Assembly: GCA_965208065.1 (NCBI GenBank)
Contig: OZ242313.1
Location: forward strand, 4,092,001-4,156,000
Direction of reading: 5' to 3'
DNA: 64,000 bases
Source of the DNA: Bin103 sp002238925
Lineage (GTDB): Bacteria; Spirochaetota; Spirochaetia; SZUA-6; Bin103
Below the pieces are notes generated by a model. That model saw only the letters and a program-made list of their open reading frames with translations. It did no database searches and was not told the DNA's origin. Below, piece after piece: positions 1-8,336 of the stretch (positions are counted from its first letter, which is position 1; each line of letters opens with the position of its first letter). Both the position numbers and the translations under genes were made by a program.

Positions 1-95
1 ACTCTCGTTGGATGAACTCATGCAATTGGTGCACCCTCTCACGCGCGCGCCAAACTCTCAACAGCCCGAACAGCCCGGATCGCCGCGGCGGCGGG

Positions 96-908
96 TCAGC
101 GGCCGCGCCAGACGGGGGAGCGTTTGTCGAGGAACGCCTGAATGCCTTCGCGGGCGTCGTCGCTGGCCAGCATTGTCTCGTAGGCGGGGTAGGCGGCGGC
201 GAAGGCGGCTTCGACGGAGCGGTGGGCGAGGCCGCGGAGCATCATCTGCTTGGTGGCGCGCAGGGCCAGGGGGGCGCCGGCCAGCAGGGCGGAGGTCCAG
301 CGCTTGACCTCGGCGGTCAGGTCGGCGGCGTCGACGACGGCGTTGAGCAGGCCGTAGTTCAGTGCTTCTTCGGCGCTGAAGAGGCGGCCGGTGAGGGCGA
401 TCTCCATCGCCTGCTTGAGCGGGACCTGGCGCGCCAGGCGGTGCAGGCCGCCGTGGGCGGCCAGGCCGACGCGCGGCTCGGGCAGCCCGAAGCGCGCATG
501 GCGGGCGGCGATCGCCAAGTCGCAGGCCAGCACCAGCTCCAGGCCGCCGCCGACGGCGTCGCCGTTGACCGCCGCGATCACCGGCTTGTCCAGGTCGAAG
601 CGCTCGGTGAGCCCGCCGAAGCCGGTGGCCGGCATCCGGTCCACGCCGGTGCGCGCGCGCTCCTTCAGGTCGGAGCCCACGCAGAACGCGCGCTCGCCGG
701 CCCCGGTGAGCACCAGTACGCGTGCCTCCCGGTCCGCGGCGTAGGCGTCGAATACCGCCGCCAACTCGGCATGGGCCGCGGCATGCAACGCGTTGCGGCG
801 CTCCGGACGGTTCATGGCGACGGTGACCACCGCGCCTGCGCGCCGCACGCGGAGGTGGCGCATCGCCAGCTCGTCGAGCTCGACGAGCGTTTCCTTGACA
901 TCGGCCAT
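96..908 (-). CDS. Enoyl-CoA hydratase/isomerase family protein
   Basis: A 270-residue crotonase-fold protein, the usual length for the family. The oxyanion-hole glycine stretch VNGDAVGGGLELVLACD lies at about residues 115-130. Glu124 (GGGLEL) and Glu144 (GLPEPRVGL) fall at the positions of the two catalytic glutamates of true hydratases, so hydration of a 2-enoyl-CoA is plausible, though the exact substrate cannot be read. The start ATG at 908 gives the expected N-terminus (MADVKETL). It is transcribed away from the ABC operon that begins at 980, and the 71-bp gap probably holds divergent promoters. Cytoplasmic. Confidence 0.88.
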   Translation of the reverse strand: MADVKETLVELDELAMRHLRVRRAGAVVTVAMNRPERRNALHAAAHAELAAVFDAYAADREARVLVLTGAGERAFCVGSDLKERARTGVDRMPATGFGGLTERFDLDKPVIAAVNGDAVGGGLELVLACDLAIAARHARFGLPEPRVGLAAHGGLHRLARQVPLKQAMEIALTGRLFSAEEALNYGLLNAVVDAADLTAEVKRWTSALLAGAPLALRATKQMMLRGLAHRSVEAAFAAAYPAYETMLASDDAREGIQAFLDKRSPVWRGR

Positions 909-979
909 GCCTCACCCTACCCTGCCGTGGTCCCGCCGCCCATCCCACCCGGGGCCGCGGGCACAATTAGGAGGTTCCG

Positions 980-3019
980 ATGAAACGATTTACACTGCTC
1001 GCTGCGGTCCTGTTGTTCGCCGCGCCGCTGCTGATGGCAGGCGGCGACGACGAGTCGGCGGCCGGCACCGACACTGACACCGCCGCCGCCGCGGCCCAGA
1101 GTTCCGACCGCGTCCGGCTGCCGATCGGCCAGTACAACATGGACGACTACGTGCAGCGCACCGGCGCCGAGATCACCTTCTCCGAGTCGCCGTTCCTGGC
1201 CGGCATGGGCCTGCCGCCGGTCGAGGAGCGCCTGCCCGACAACCCGGTGGTGATGGAGACCTGGATGGAGGACGGCAAGTATGGCGGCACCCTGACCTGG
1301 ACCGAGTACACCATTGACCATGGCCACTACCTGCGCCACCTGAACGCCGTCAAGCTGATGGAGATTGCCCCGTCGGCGAGCAACCACCGCTACAACTTCG
1401 TCGGCGCCGAGATCCAGCCCTCCATTTTGGAAAGCTGGGAGCAGAACGACACCGCCGACGGGTTCACCTTCACCATCCGCAAGGGGCTGAAGTGGTCGGA
1501 CGGCGAGCCGGTCACCACCGAGGACGTGCGCTACACCTTCGACGACACCTACTTCAACGAGGAAATCACCCCCAACCTGCCGAGCTGGGCGCGCTGGGGA
1601 GGCGAGCCGGTCAAGCTGGCCATCGTCGACGACTTCACCTTCTCGGTAAGCTTCGCCAAGCCGTACGGCCTGTTCCTGAGCGAGCTCACCGGACAGGCGG
1701 CTGGACGCTTCATGCGCCCGAGCCACTACCTGAAGCAGTTTCACACGGCCTACACCGACATCGAGGAAATCGAGGCGGTCATGAAGGAGCAGGGCTACGC
1801 CGCCGAGGAATGGGGCAAGTTCTACACCTCCTTCGACGTCGCCAGCACGGACGCGGCCAACCACATCCCGACGCGCTTTCCGAACGCCATCGATGCGCCG
1901 GCGCTGCATCCCTGGCACGTAACCGAGGAGCCCAACCCGGGCGAGTTCATCCTGGAGCGCAACCCCTACTTCTTCAAGATCGACCCGACCGGCAAGCAGC
2001 TCCCCTACATCGACCGCGGCCACCGCATCTTCGTTACCGACCTGGAGGTGATGACCGCCAAGATCGTGGCCGGCGAGACCGACCTGCAGTTCCAGTTCAT
2101 CCGCCTCGGCGACTTCCCGCTGTTCAAGTCCAACGAAGACAAGGGCGGCTACCGCACCATGGCGCTGCCGGCGTGGCAGGACCAGTTGCTGATCTACTTC
2201 GCCTCGCTCACCCCCGAGGACGAGGTATACGCCGAGATCGTGCAGGACAAGCGCTTCCGGCAGGCGGTGTCGATGGCGATTGACCGCACCGAGGTGAAGA
2301 AGTCGGTGTTCCTGGACTTCGGGCGCGAGGCGCAGTACGCGCCGCCCAAGGGCTCGGACGTCTGGGAACAGTACATGGACGACGCCTACATGCAGTACGA
2401 CGTGGACGCGGCCAACGCGCTGCTCGACGAGATGGGCCTGCAGTGGGACGACAAGCGCGAGTACCGGATGATGCCGGACGGGCGCCGCCTGGCCATTCCG
2501 TTCACCTACTACGAGGTGACCCCGACCGCCACCCCCGGCGCCGAGCTGTTTCCGGAGTTCATGAAGCCGATCGGCATCGACACCCAGATCAAGCAGGTGG
2601 ACGGACGCCTGTACTGGAGCCAGAACCGCGCCTTCGAGATTCACTTCGCCGACTGGTGGCTGCCCGTGCAGTACATGCACATTTACGGCCCCGCGTTCTT
2701 CAGCGTGACCGCGTTCGGCTGGCACAACTGGATTGCCACCGGCGGCGAGGCCGGCGATGAACCGCCCGACGACGTGAAGCGGCTGTACGAGCTCAAGGAG
2801 ATCATGCAGTCCACCGGCGACCCGGACGAGCGCCTGGCCGCCCACAAGGAGATCTGGGAGAGCCAGGCCGAGAACGTGTGGGTAATCGGGACGGTGGCCG
2901 CCGCCCCGGTGCCGTTCGTGTACAACGCCAACCTCGGCAACATCGGCATCGCCGAGGAGGCCGGATACTACTCGGTGGTGGTGGGCGACGCCGCCGAGCA
3001 ATGGTACTGGAAGGAATAA
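980..3019 (+). CDS. Peptide/solute-binding protein of an ABC transporter (family 5), copy 1
   Basis: A 679-residue extracytoplasmic binding protein of the DppA/OppA family. The N-terminus is a signal peptide (MKRFTLLAAVLLFAAPLLMAGG) followed by an Asp/Ala/Thr-rich linker. No lipobox cysteine is present, which is common in spirochaete MAGs. Family hallmarks include a domain containing TFTIRKGLKWSDGEPVTTEDV (about residues 155-180) and RQAVSMAIDRTEVKK near residue 425. A strong Shine-Dalgarno AGGAGG (969-974) fixes the start. It is the first gene of the operon and is followed by a hairpin (3040-3074) and a permease. A close paralogue lies at 4650-6608. The substrate is unknown; family 5 includes peptide, nickel and sugar binders. 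Confidence 0.93.
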   Translation: MKRFTLLAAVLLFAAPLLMAGGDDESAAGTDTDTAAAAAQSSDRVRLPIGQYNMDDYVQRTGAEITFSESPFLAGMGLPPVEERLPDNPVVMETWMEDGKYGGTLTWTEYTIDHGHYLRHLNAVKLMEIAPSASNHRYNFVGAEIQPSILESWEQNDTADGFTFTIRKGLKWSDGEPVTTEDVRYTFDDTYFNEEITPNLPSWARWGGEPVKLAIVDDFTFSVSFAKPYGLFLSELTGQAAGRFMRPSHYLKQFHTAYTDIEEIEAVMKEQGYAAEEWGKFYTSFDVASTDAANHIPTRFPNAIDAPALHPWHVTEEPNPGEFILERNPYFFKIDPTGKQLPYIDRGHRIFVTDLEVMTAKIVAGETDLQFQFIRLGDFPLFKSNEDKGGYRTMALPAWQDQLLIYFASLTPEDEVYAEIVQDKRFRQAVSMAIDRTEVKKSVFLDFGREAQYAPPKGSDVWEQYMDDAYMQYDVDAANALLDEMGLQWDDKREYRMMPDGRRLAIPFTYYEVTPTATPGAELFPEFMKPIGIDTQIKQVDGRLYWSQNRAFEIHFADWWLPVQYMHIYGPAFFSVTAFGWHNWIATGGEAGDEPPDDVKRLYELKEIMQSTGDPDERLAAHKEIWESQAENVWVIGTVAAAPVPFVYNANLGNIGIAEEAGYYSVVVGDAAEQWYWKE

Positions 3020-3039
3020 CCGGAGCCTGAGGAGTCGGT

Positions 3040-3074
3040 CGCGCGAGCCGGGTGGAAATACACCCCGGCGCGCG
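3040..3074 (+). promoter_or_regulatory. Intercistronic hairpin between binding-protein and permease genes
   Basis: The arms cgcgcgagccgggtg and caccccggcgcgcg (one bulged A) enclose a 6-nt gaaata loop. No U-run follows, so this is more likely an mRNA-stabilising or partial-attenuation element than a full terminator. Such hairpins are known to raise binding-protein levels over permease levels in ABC operons. Similar hairpins sit at 6629-6654 and 24046-24086. Confidence 0.6.
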
Positions 3075-3104
3075 CGGCGCTGACCTTCCCGGAGCACCGC
3101 CCGG

Positions 3105-4100
3105 ATGCTGGACTATGTGACCCGCCGCTTCGCGTACATGTTGCTGATGATAGCGGCCATGTCGCTGGTGGCGTTCATCATCATCCAGCTTCCGCCCGGC
3201 GACTACCTGACCATGTACGTGCGCCAGCTCGAGGCCAGCGGCGAGATCCTGGACGAGTCCGAGATCGAGTCGCTGCGCCGCCAGTACGGCCTCGACCAGC
3301 CGCAGCACGTTCGCTACCTGAAGTGGGTGGGCGGCATGTTCCGCGGCGACTTCGGGCGCTCGGTGCAGTGGAGCAAGTCGGTGATCAGCCTGGTGGGCGA
3401 GCGGCTGCTGCTCACCATCGTGATCAGCCTCGGCGCCACGCTGTTCACCTACGTGGTGGCGATCTCGGTGGGCATCTACTCGGCTACTCACCAGTACTCG
3501 CTGTTCGACTATTCGGTGACGATAGTCGGCTTCGTGGGCCTGGCCACGCCCAACTTCCTGCTTGCCCTGGTGCTGATGATCGTGTTCAACAACGCCTTCG
3601 GCATCTCCATCGGCGGCCTGTTCTCGCCGGAGTACTCCACCGCGCCGTGGTCGCTGGGCAAGGTATGGGACATGATCAAGCACCTGCCGGTGCCGATCAT
3701 CGTGCTCGGCACCGCCGGCACCGCGGGCGTGATCCGGGTAATGCGCGGCATGCTGCTCGACGAGCTGCGCAAGCAGTACGTTATTACCGCGCGCACCAAG
3801 GGGCTGTCGGAGCCGCGGCTGCTGTTCCGCTACCCGGTGCGGCTGGCGCTCAACCCGATTGTCAGCACCGTCGGCTGGGTGCTGCCGGCCATCGTCTCCG
3901 GCGACACCATCACCGCCCTGGTGCTGAGCCTGCCCACCGTCGGCCCGCTGCTGTTCCGCGCCCTGCTCACCGAGGACATGTACCTGGCCGGCACCATCGT
4001 CATGTTCCTGTGCTTCCTGACCATCATCGGCATGTTCGTGTCCGACATGATCCTGGCCGCCATCGACCCCCGCATCCGCTTCGAAAAAGCCCAGACCTGA
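3105..4100 (+). CDS. ABC transporter permease, DppB/OppB type
   Basis: A 331-residue inner-membrane permease. The N-terminal TM segment follows MLDYVTRRFAYMLLMIAAMS, as in DppB proteins, then comes a periplasmic stretch and five further hydrophobic segments. The cytoplasmic coupling (EAA-like) loop reads about RTKGLSEPRLLFRYPVRLALNP (near residues 228-250). It ends with IDPRIRFE, the usual DppB tail. It partners the permease at 6665-7780; the two are separated by a toxin-antitoxin remnant and a second binding-protein gene. No ATPase subunit gene is encoded nearby, so the ATPases must come from elsewhere in the genome. Confidence 0.93.
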   Translation: MLDYVTRRFAYMLLMIAAMSLVAFIIIQLPPGDYLTMYVRQLEASGEILDESEIESLRRQYGLDQPQHVRYLKWVGGMFRGDFGRSVQWSKSVISLVGERLLLTIVISLGATLFTYVVAISVGIYSATHQYSLFDYSVTIVGFVGLATPNFLLALVLMIVFNNAFGISIGGLFSPEYSTAPWSLGKVWDMIKHLPVPIIVLGTAGTAGVIRVMRGMLLDELRKQYVITARTKGLSEPRLLFRYPVRLALNPIVSTVGWVLPAIVSGDTITALVLSLPTVGPLLFRALLTEDMYLAGTIVMFLCFLTIIGMFVSDMILAAIDPRIRFEKAQT

Positions 4101-4184
4101 CCCACGGCCACCCACGCCCCCCGGCTGTGGCTGAGCTTGATCAGGAGTGTCAAAAGTGTTACACCGGGATGGAGGAACGAATCC

Positions 4185-4412
4185 ATGCCGACCAAGAACC
4201 CCAGGATCAACCTTGTAATCGATCCCCCAGTCTATGCGCAGATCGAGCAGCTTGCAGCGCGACGCGGGATATCGCTGTCAATGGCAGCGCGCGATCTCAT
4301 CAGGGAAGCGCTGGTGATGGAAGAGGATGTGGCGCTGGGAGAGCTGGCGAGTGAGCGCGAAGCGACGTTCCGGGAGGATACGGCGCTCTCCCACGACGAG
4401 GTCTGGGACTGA
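4185..4412 (+). CDS. Ribbon-helix-helix antitoxin-like protein
   Basis: A 75-residue protein beginning MPTKNPRINLVIDPPVY. It has the beta-strand/helix pattern of a ribbon-helix-helix DNA-binding domain (strand INLVID, then helices AQIEQLAARRG and SMAARDLIREAL). The start is set by GGAGG at 4171-4175; an upstream in-frame ATG at 4137 has no such site. The acidic tail (HDEVWD) is typical of RelB/ParD-type antitoxins that wrap around the toxin. A 9-bp palindrome GTGTTACAC at 4156-4164 could be its operator. It overlaps a truncated RelE-like frame. The cassette sits inside the ABC operon, which suggests insertion. Confidence 0.75.
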   Translation: MPTKNPRINLVIDPPVYAQIEQLAARRGISLSMAARDLIREALVMEEDVALGELASEREATFREDTALSHDEVWD

Positions 4413-4606
4413 GAATCCCTCTCTATCAGCTTCGTTACCACCCGGATGTCGCTGCCGTCGACCTTCCCAAGATCAACCGGAACATACGGGATCGAATTCG
4501 CCGCGCGATCGAGCGACGGCTGCTCGAACGTCCCGAGATGTACTCGGAGCCCCTGAAGACGTATCGAAAGCTGCGCGGACGCGGACGTCGGCGCCAAGCA
4601 CTTTGA
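4409..4606 (+). pseudogene. Truncated RelE-family toxin remnant
   Basis: Read from CTG at 4409, this frame gives about 65 residues: RIPLYQLRYHPDVAAVDLPK, then a helix NRNIRDRIRRAIERRLLE and YSEPLKTYRKLRG. This matches the first two-thirds of a RelE/ParE toxin. It stops at TGA 4604, before the C-terminal strands that carry the catalytic/RNA-contact residues, where the family normally runs to about 85-95 residues. There is no ATG or GTG at the expected overlap with the antitoxin stop. I read it as an inactive toxin whose 3' end was lost when the segment carrying the second binding-protein gene was joined here. Confidence 0.6.
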
Positions 4607-4649
4607 CACGGCCTGCCGGCTGAAGTAGGGTGTGGCGCGGGGGTTCACT

Positions 4650-6608
4650 GTGAAGAGATTGACGTTGGTGGCAGCAGCCGGGGTGCTGCTGGCGCCGCTG
4701 TGGCTGGCGGCTCAATTGCCGCCTGGGCAATATAATATGGATGATTACGTGGGCCAGACCGGGGCCAGCATCACGTTCTCTGATTCGCCCTACCTGGCCG
4801 GCCGCGGGCTGCCGCCGGTGGAAGAGCGGCTGCCGAAGAATCCGCTGGTGATGCAGACCTGGGAGGCGAACGGCAAGTACGGCGGCACGCTGACCTGGAC
4901 CGAGTACACCATCGACCACGACGTCTACCTGCGCCACCTGAATGCCGTGAAGCTGCTGGAAATCGCACCGTCGGCATCCAACCATCGCTACGACTACCTG
5001 GGAGCCACCATCCAGCCTTCGATTCTGGAGACCTGGGAGCAGAGCGGCGATGCCACCGAGTTCACGTTCCGGATCCGCGAGGGGCTGAAGTGGTCGGATG
5101 GGGCTCCCGTGACCACCGACGACGTGCGCTACGCGTTCGAGGACGTGTACTTCAACGAGGAGATCACCCCAACCCTGCCGCGCTGGGCGAACTGGGGCGG
5201 CGAGCCGGTGCAAGTGTCGATCGTCGACGACTACTCGTTCTCGCTCAAATTCGCCAAGCCCTACGGCCTCTTCCTCGGGCAGGTGAGTCAGCAGCCGGCC
5301 GGCTACTTCATGCGACCGAGCCACTACATGAAGCAGTACCACAAGGACTACACCGACATGGCGGACATCGTGCCGGTGATGAAGGAGCAGGGCTATGACG
5401 AGGCGGAGTGGGGCACGTTCTACACCTCGTTCGCGGTCGGCGGCACCGACGCGGCCAACCACATTCCGACCCGCTTCCCGAACGCGATTGAGGCGCCGTC
5501 GCTGCATCCGTGGCACGTCATCGAGGAGCCCAACCCCGGCGAGTTCATCCTGGAACGCAACCCCTACTTCTTCAAGATCGACCCGATCGGGCAGCAACTG
5601 CCCTACATCGACCGCGCCCACCGCGTGTTCGTGAACAACCTCGAGGTAATGAACGCCAAGGTGGTAGCGGGCGAGACCGACGTCCAGTTCCAATTCATTC
5701 GCCTCGGCGACGTGCCGGTGTTCAAGTCCCAGGAGGCAGATGCGGGCTATCGCACCATGCTGCTGCCGGCGTGGCAGCAACAGGTGCTGGTGTACTTCCC
5801 CAACCTGACGCCGGCCGACCCGGTGTATGCCGCGGTGACCCAGGACAAGCGATTCCGCCAGGCGATCTCGATGGCCATCGACCGCAAGGAGATCCGCAGA
5901 TCGGTCTTTCTCGACTTCGGGCGCATCGCCCAGGTATCGCCGCCGCGCGGCGTCGACTTCTGGAAGCCGCACATGGACACCGCCTACGTGGAGTACGACG
6001 TCGACGCCGCCAACGCGCTGCTCGACGAGATGGGGCTGGAGTGGGACGACAGGCGCCAGTACCGGCTGCTGCCCGACGGGCGCCGGCTGAGCATTCCGTT
6101 CATGTATTACGAGGTCACGCCGACGGCGACGCCGGGCGCCGAGCTGTTCGCCGAGTACATGGGACCGATCGGGATCGATACCCAGATCAAGCAGGTGGAC
6201 GGACGGCTGTGGTGGGCTTCGGACAGCGAGCCGCGCTTCTCCAACTGGTGGAACCCCACCATGAACTTCACCTTCGGGCCGATGAAGTTCAACGTGGCGG
6301 GACGGGCGTGGAACGCCTGGTACAACTCCGGCGGCGAGAGCGGCATGGAGCCGCCGCCGGAAGCCAAGCGGCTGTACGAGCTGCGCGAAATACTCTACTC
6401 CACCGGCGATGCCGACGAACGCCGCGAGGTGCTTACCGAGATGTGGGAGAATCAGGCCGAGAACCTGTGGGTGATCGGCGTGGTGGCCGAGGCGCCGGGG
6501 CCGTTCATCTACGACGTGAACCTGGGCAACGTCGGGGTCGCCGAGGAGCGCGGCTACTACTCGGTGGTGGTGGGCGAAGCTGGCGAGCAGTGGTTCTGGA
6601 AGAACTGA
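4650..6608 (+). CDS. Peptide/solute-binding protein of an ABC transporter (family 5), copy 2
   Basis: A paralogue of the protein at 980-3019; most blocks are identical by eye, for example QYNMDDYV, YGGTLTWTEYTIDH and HPWHVIEEPNPGEFILERNP. I place the start at GTG 4650, giving MKRLTLVAAAGVLLAPLWLAA, which aligns with copy 1. An in-frame GTG 18 bases upstream would add an unlikely leader. It lacks the Asp/Thr/Ala linker of copy 1, so mature copy 2 begins directly with the conserved QLPPGQYNMDDY. It is about 652 residues and extracytoplasmic. It is followed by a hairpin and the second permease. Two binding proteins feeding one permease pair may broaden specificity. Confidence 0.92.
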   Translation: MKRLTLVAAAGVLLAPLWLAAQLPPGQYNMDDYVGQTGASITFSDSPYLAGRGLPPVEERLPKNPLVMQTWEANGKYGGTLTWTEYTIDHDVYLRHLNAVKLLEIAPSASNHRYDYLGATIQPSILETWEQSGDATEFTFRIREGLKWSDGAPVTTDDVRYAFEDVYFNEEITPTLPRWANWGGEPVQVSIVDDYSFSLKFAKPYGLFLGQVSQQPAGYFMRPSHYMKQYHKDYTDMADIVPVMKEQGYDEAEWGTFYTSFAVGGTDAANHIPTRFPNAIEAPSLHPWHVIEEPNPGEFILERNPYFFKIDPIGQQLPYIDRAHRVFVNNLEVMNAKVVAGETDVQFQFIRLGDVPVFKSQEADAGYRTMLLPAWQQQVLVYFPNLTPADPVYAAVTQDKRFRQAISMAIDRKEIRRSVFLDFGRIAQVSPPRGVDFWKPHMDTAYVEYDVDAANALLDEMGLEWDDRRQYRLLPDGRRLSIPFMYYEVTPTATPGAELFAEYMGPIGIDTQIKQVDGRLWWASDSEPRFSNWWNPTMNFTFGPMKFNVAGRAWNAWYNSGGESGMEPPPEAKRLYELREILYSTGDADERREVLTEMWENQAENLWVIGVVAEAPGPFIYDVNLGNVGVAEERGYYSVVVGEAGEQWFWKN

Positions 6609-6628
6609 TCGGCTGAATTCCATGGCGG

Positions 6629-6654
6629 CGGGTGCCTGCTGCGGCCGGCACCCG
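6629..6654 (+). promoter_or_regulatory. Intercistronic hairpin after binding-protein gene 2
   Basis: A perfect 8-bp stem CGGGTGCC/GGCACCCG with a 10-nt loop, 20 bases after the stop of the binding protein and 10 bases before the permease ATG at 6665. No U-run follows. It covers an upstream in-frame GTG (6632), which supports ATG 6665 as the permease start. Confidence 0.6.
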
Positions 6655-6664
6655 TCCCACTCCC

Positions 6665-7780
6665 ATGATTACCCGCAAGGCCGCCCGCTACGAACAGGAG
6701 TCCTACTACATCGCGTCGCAGTGGCGGCTGATGTGGCGCAAGTTCAAGTCGCACCGGCTGGCGATGGTGGGCACCGTGATCGTCGGCTTCTTCATCATCA
6801 CCGGCACCCTGTTCTGCGAGTTCTTCGCCACCCACGACATCTACGAGCGCGACTCCGACTACATCCTGTGCCCGCCGCAGAAGGTCCACTTCGTCGACGC
6901 CGACGGCCGCTTCCACCTGCGCCCGTTCGTGTACCGGCTGACCACCGAGCGCAACATGGACACCTTCGCCCTGGACTGCCGCGAGGATACCGCGGTGCGC
7001 TATCCCATCCACCTGCTGGTGCGCGGCGACGAGTACAAGCTGTGGGGGTTCATTCCCGGCCGGCTGCACCTGCTCGGCATCAGGGACGAGGGCGCATTCT
7101 ACCTGTTCGGCACCGACAACCTGGGACGCGACCTGTTCTCGCGCGTGTTCTACGCGGCGCGCATCTCGCTTTCCATTGGCTTCGTGGGGGTGGTGATCAG
7201 CTTCGTGCTCGGCTGCATCCTGGGCGGCGTTTCCGGCTACTTCGGCGGCACCGCCGACATGGCAATTCAGCGCATGATCGAGTTCCTGAGCTCGATTCCC
7301 CAAATCCCGCTGTGGATGGCGCTGGCCGCCGCCATCCCGCCGAGCTGGCCGGCGCTGCGCGTCTACTTCGTGATCATTCTGATCCTGTCGATTATCGGCT
7401 GGACCGGCCTGGCACGGGTGGTTCGCGGCTACATCATCGCGCTGCGCGATTCGGACATGGTGGTGGCCGCGCGGGTGTCGGGGGCGCGCACCGCGCCGAT
7501 CCTGTACCGCCACCTGCTGCCGGCGTTCCTGAGCTACCTGATCGTGCACCTGACCCTGGCGGTGCCGAGCATGATCCTGGCCGAGACCGCGCTGTCGTTC
7601 CTGGGCCTGGGGCTGCGCCCGCCGGTGGTGAGCTGGGGCGTGCTGCTGAGCGCCGCCCAGAACGTCAAGACCGTGTACCTGAACCTGTGGCTGATGATCC
7701 CGGCGCTGTTCGTGATCGTTACCGTGCTGGCGTTCAACTTCATCGGCGACGGCATGCGCGACGCCGCCGACCCCTACTGA
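6665..7780 (+). CDS. ABC transporter permease, DppC/OppC type with large periplasmic insert
   Basis: A 371-residue inner-membrane permease that completes the transporter begun at 980. TM1 (MVGTVIVGFFIITGTLFCEFF) is followed by an extra-long region of about 100 residues before the family landmark FGTDNLGRDLFSR. DppC proteins usually have only 30-40 residues there; compare the protein at 22089-23027. The insert carries two cysteines (DYILCPP and ALDCRED) that could form a disulfide. The remaining TM helices and the coupling loop (VSGARTAPILYRHLLPAF) are normal. It ends IGDGMRDAADPY, as expected for the C-terminus. Confidence 0.92.
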   Translation: MITRKAARYEQESYYIASQWRLMWRKFKSHRLAMVGTVIVGFFIITGTLFCEFFATHDIYERDSDYILCPPQKVHFVDADGRFHLRPFVYRLTTERNMDTFALDCREDTAVRYPIHLLVRGDEYKLWGFIPGRLHLLGIRDEGAFYLFGTDNLGRDLFSRVFYAARISLSIGFVGVVISFVLGCILGGVSGYFGGTADMAIQRMIEFLSSIPQIPLWMALAAAIPPSWPALRVYFVIILILSIIGWTGLARVVRGYIIALRDSDMVVAARVSGARTAPILYRHLLPAFLSYLIVHLTLAVPSMILAETALSFLGLGLRPPVVSWGVLLSAAQNVKTVYLNLWLMIPALFVIVTVLAFNFIGDGMRDAADPY

Positions 7781-7802
7781 CCTCCGGTCGCCGCCCGCGG
7801 AC

Positions 7803-8069
7803 ATGAGCCGGCTGTTCGACCTCGACGCTGTGGTGGCCGGCGCGCGCCACTTGTGCGACCGACTGCTGCGCAGCTCCGAGCCCTACGGCTGCTTCCGGCG
7901 GCGCAACGGGATGCCCGTCCACACCGGTGACACCCGTGCGTACCTGATCCGTCCTGCATACCCCGCGCGACAGCTGATACGTCATGACCACGGACGGTGC
8001 GCACGACCCGGTTCGGTGGGCGATTGCCGAGGCCTTCGAAGAAGGGCGTCCGCCCAACGACCAGGGTGA
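7803..8069 (+). pseudogene. Remnant of a PP2C-type phosphatase gene
   Basis: This stretch reads MPVHTGDTRAYLIRPA in one frame and, from 7984 in another frame, MTTDGAHDPVRWAIAEAFEEG. These match two separate segments of the intact phosphatase at 10117-11046 (MLVHIGDTRAHFIEPG and MTSDGAHDPILPARTAAFEED). About 75 residues that separate the two blocks in the intact gene are missing, and the reading frame changes. The first 30 residues (MSRLFDLDAVVAGARHLCDR) do not match and may be the start of another gene. It is a fossil of a duplicate phosphatase locus, just after the ABC operon. The rest of 8070-8336 shows nothing else recognisable. Confidence 0.6.
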
Positions 8070-8336
8070 GTCCCGGGCCCTGGTGTATCGACAGACGTTC
8101 GCTTCCGTGCCGAGACTGGCGCGAAAAAAAGTTGCTGATTTCGTGGATTCGGGGTTGACATGGTTTGGGCGGGCCGATTGCGCCGCGTGCCGACTCCAGC
8201 CGGGATTTCTCACACGGTGCACGTAGCGGGCTCCTCCCTGGCGCGGCGGCTCGCATTGACCCCGAAAGCCAAAATCCGTCCTCCGGCGCCCCCACGGGCC
8301 GTGAAGGGGCGGGTGAATCCGGGTGTACGATGCATC

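Noticed and set aside
917..3097. Very long antisense open frame opposite the first binding protein (also opposite several other genes)
   Set aside because: It is a low-complexity His/Val/Gly/Arg-rich shadow caused by GC-rich third positions. The opposite strand has a real signal peptide, family motifs and a ribosome site.
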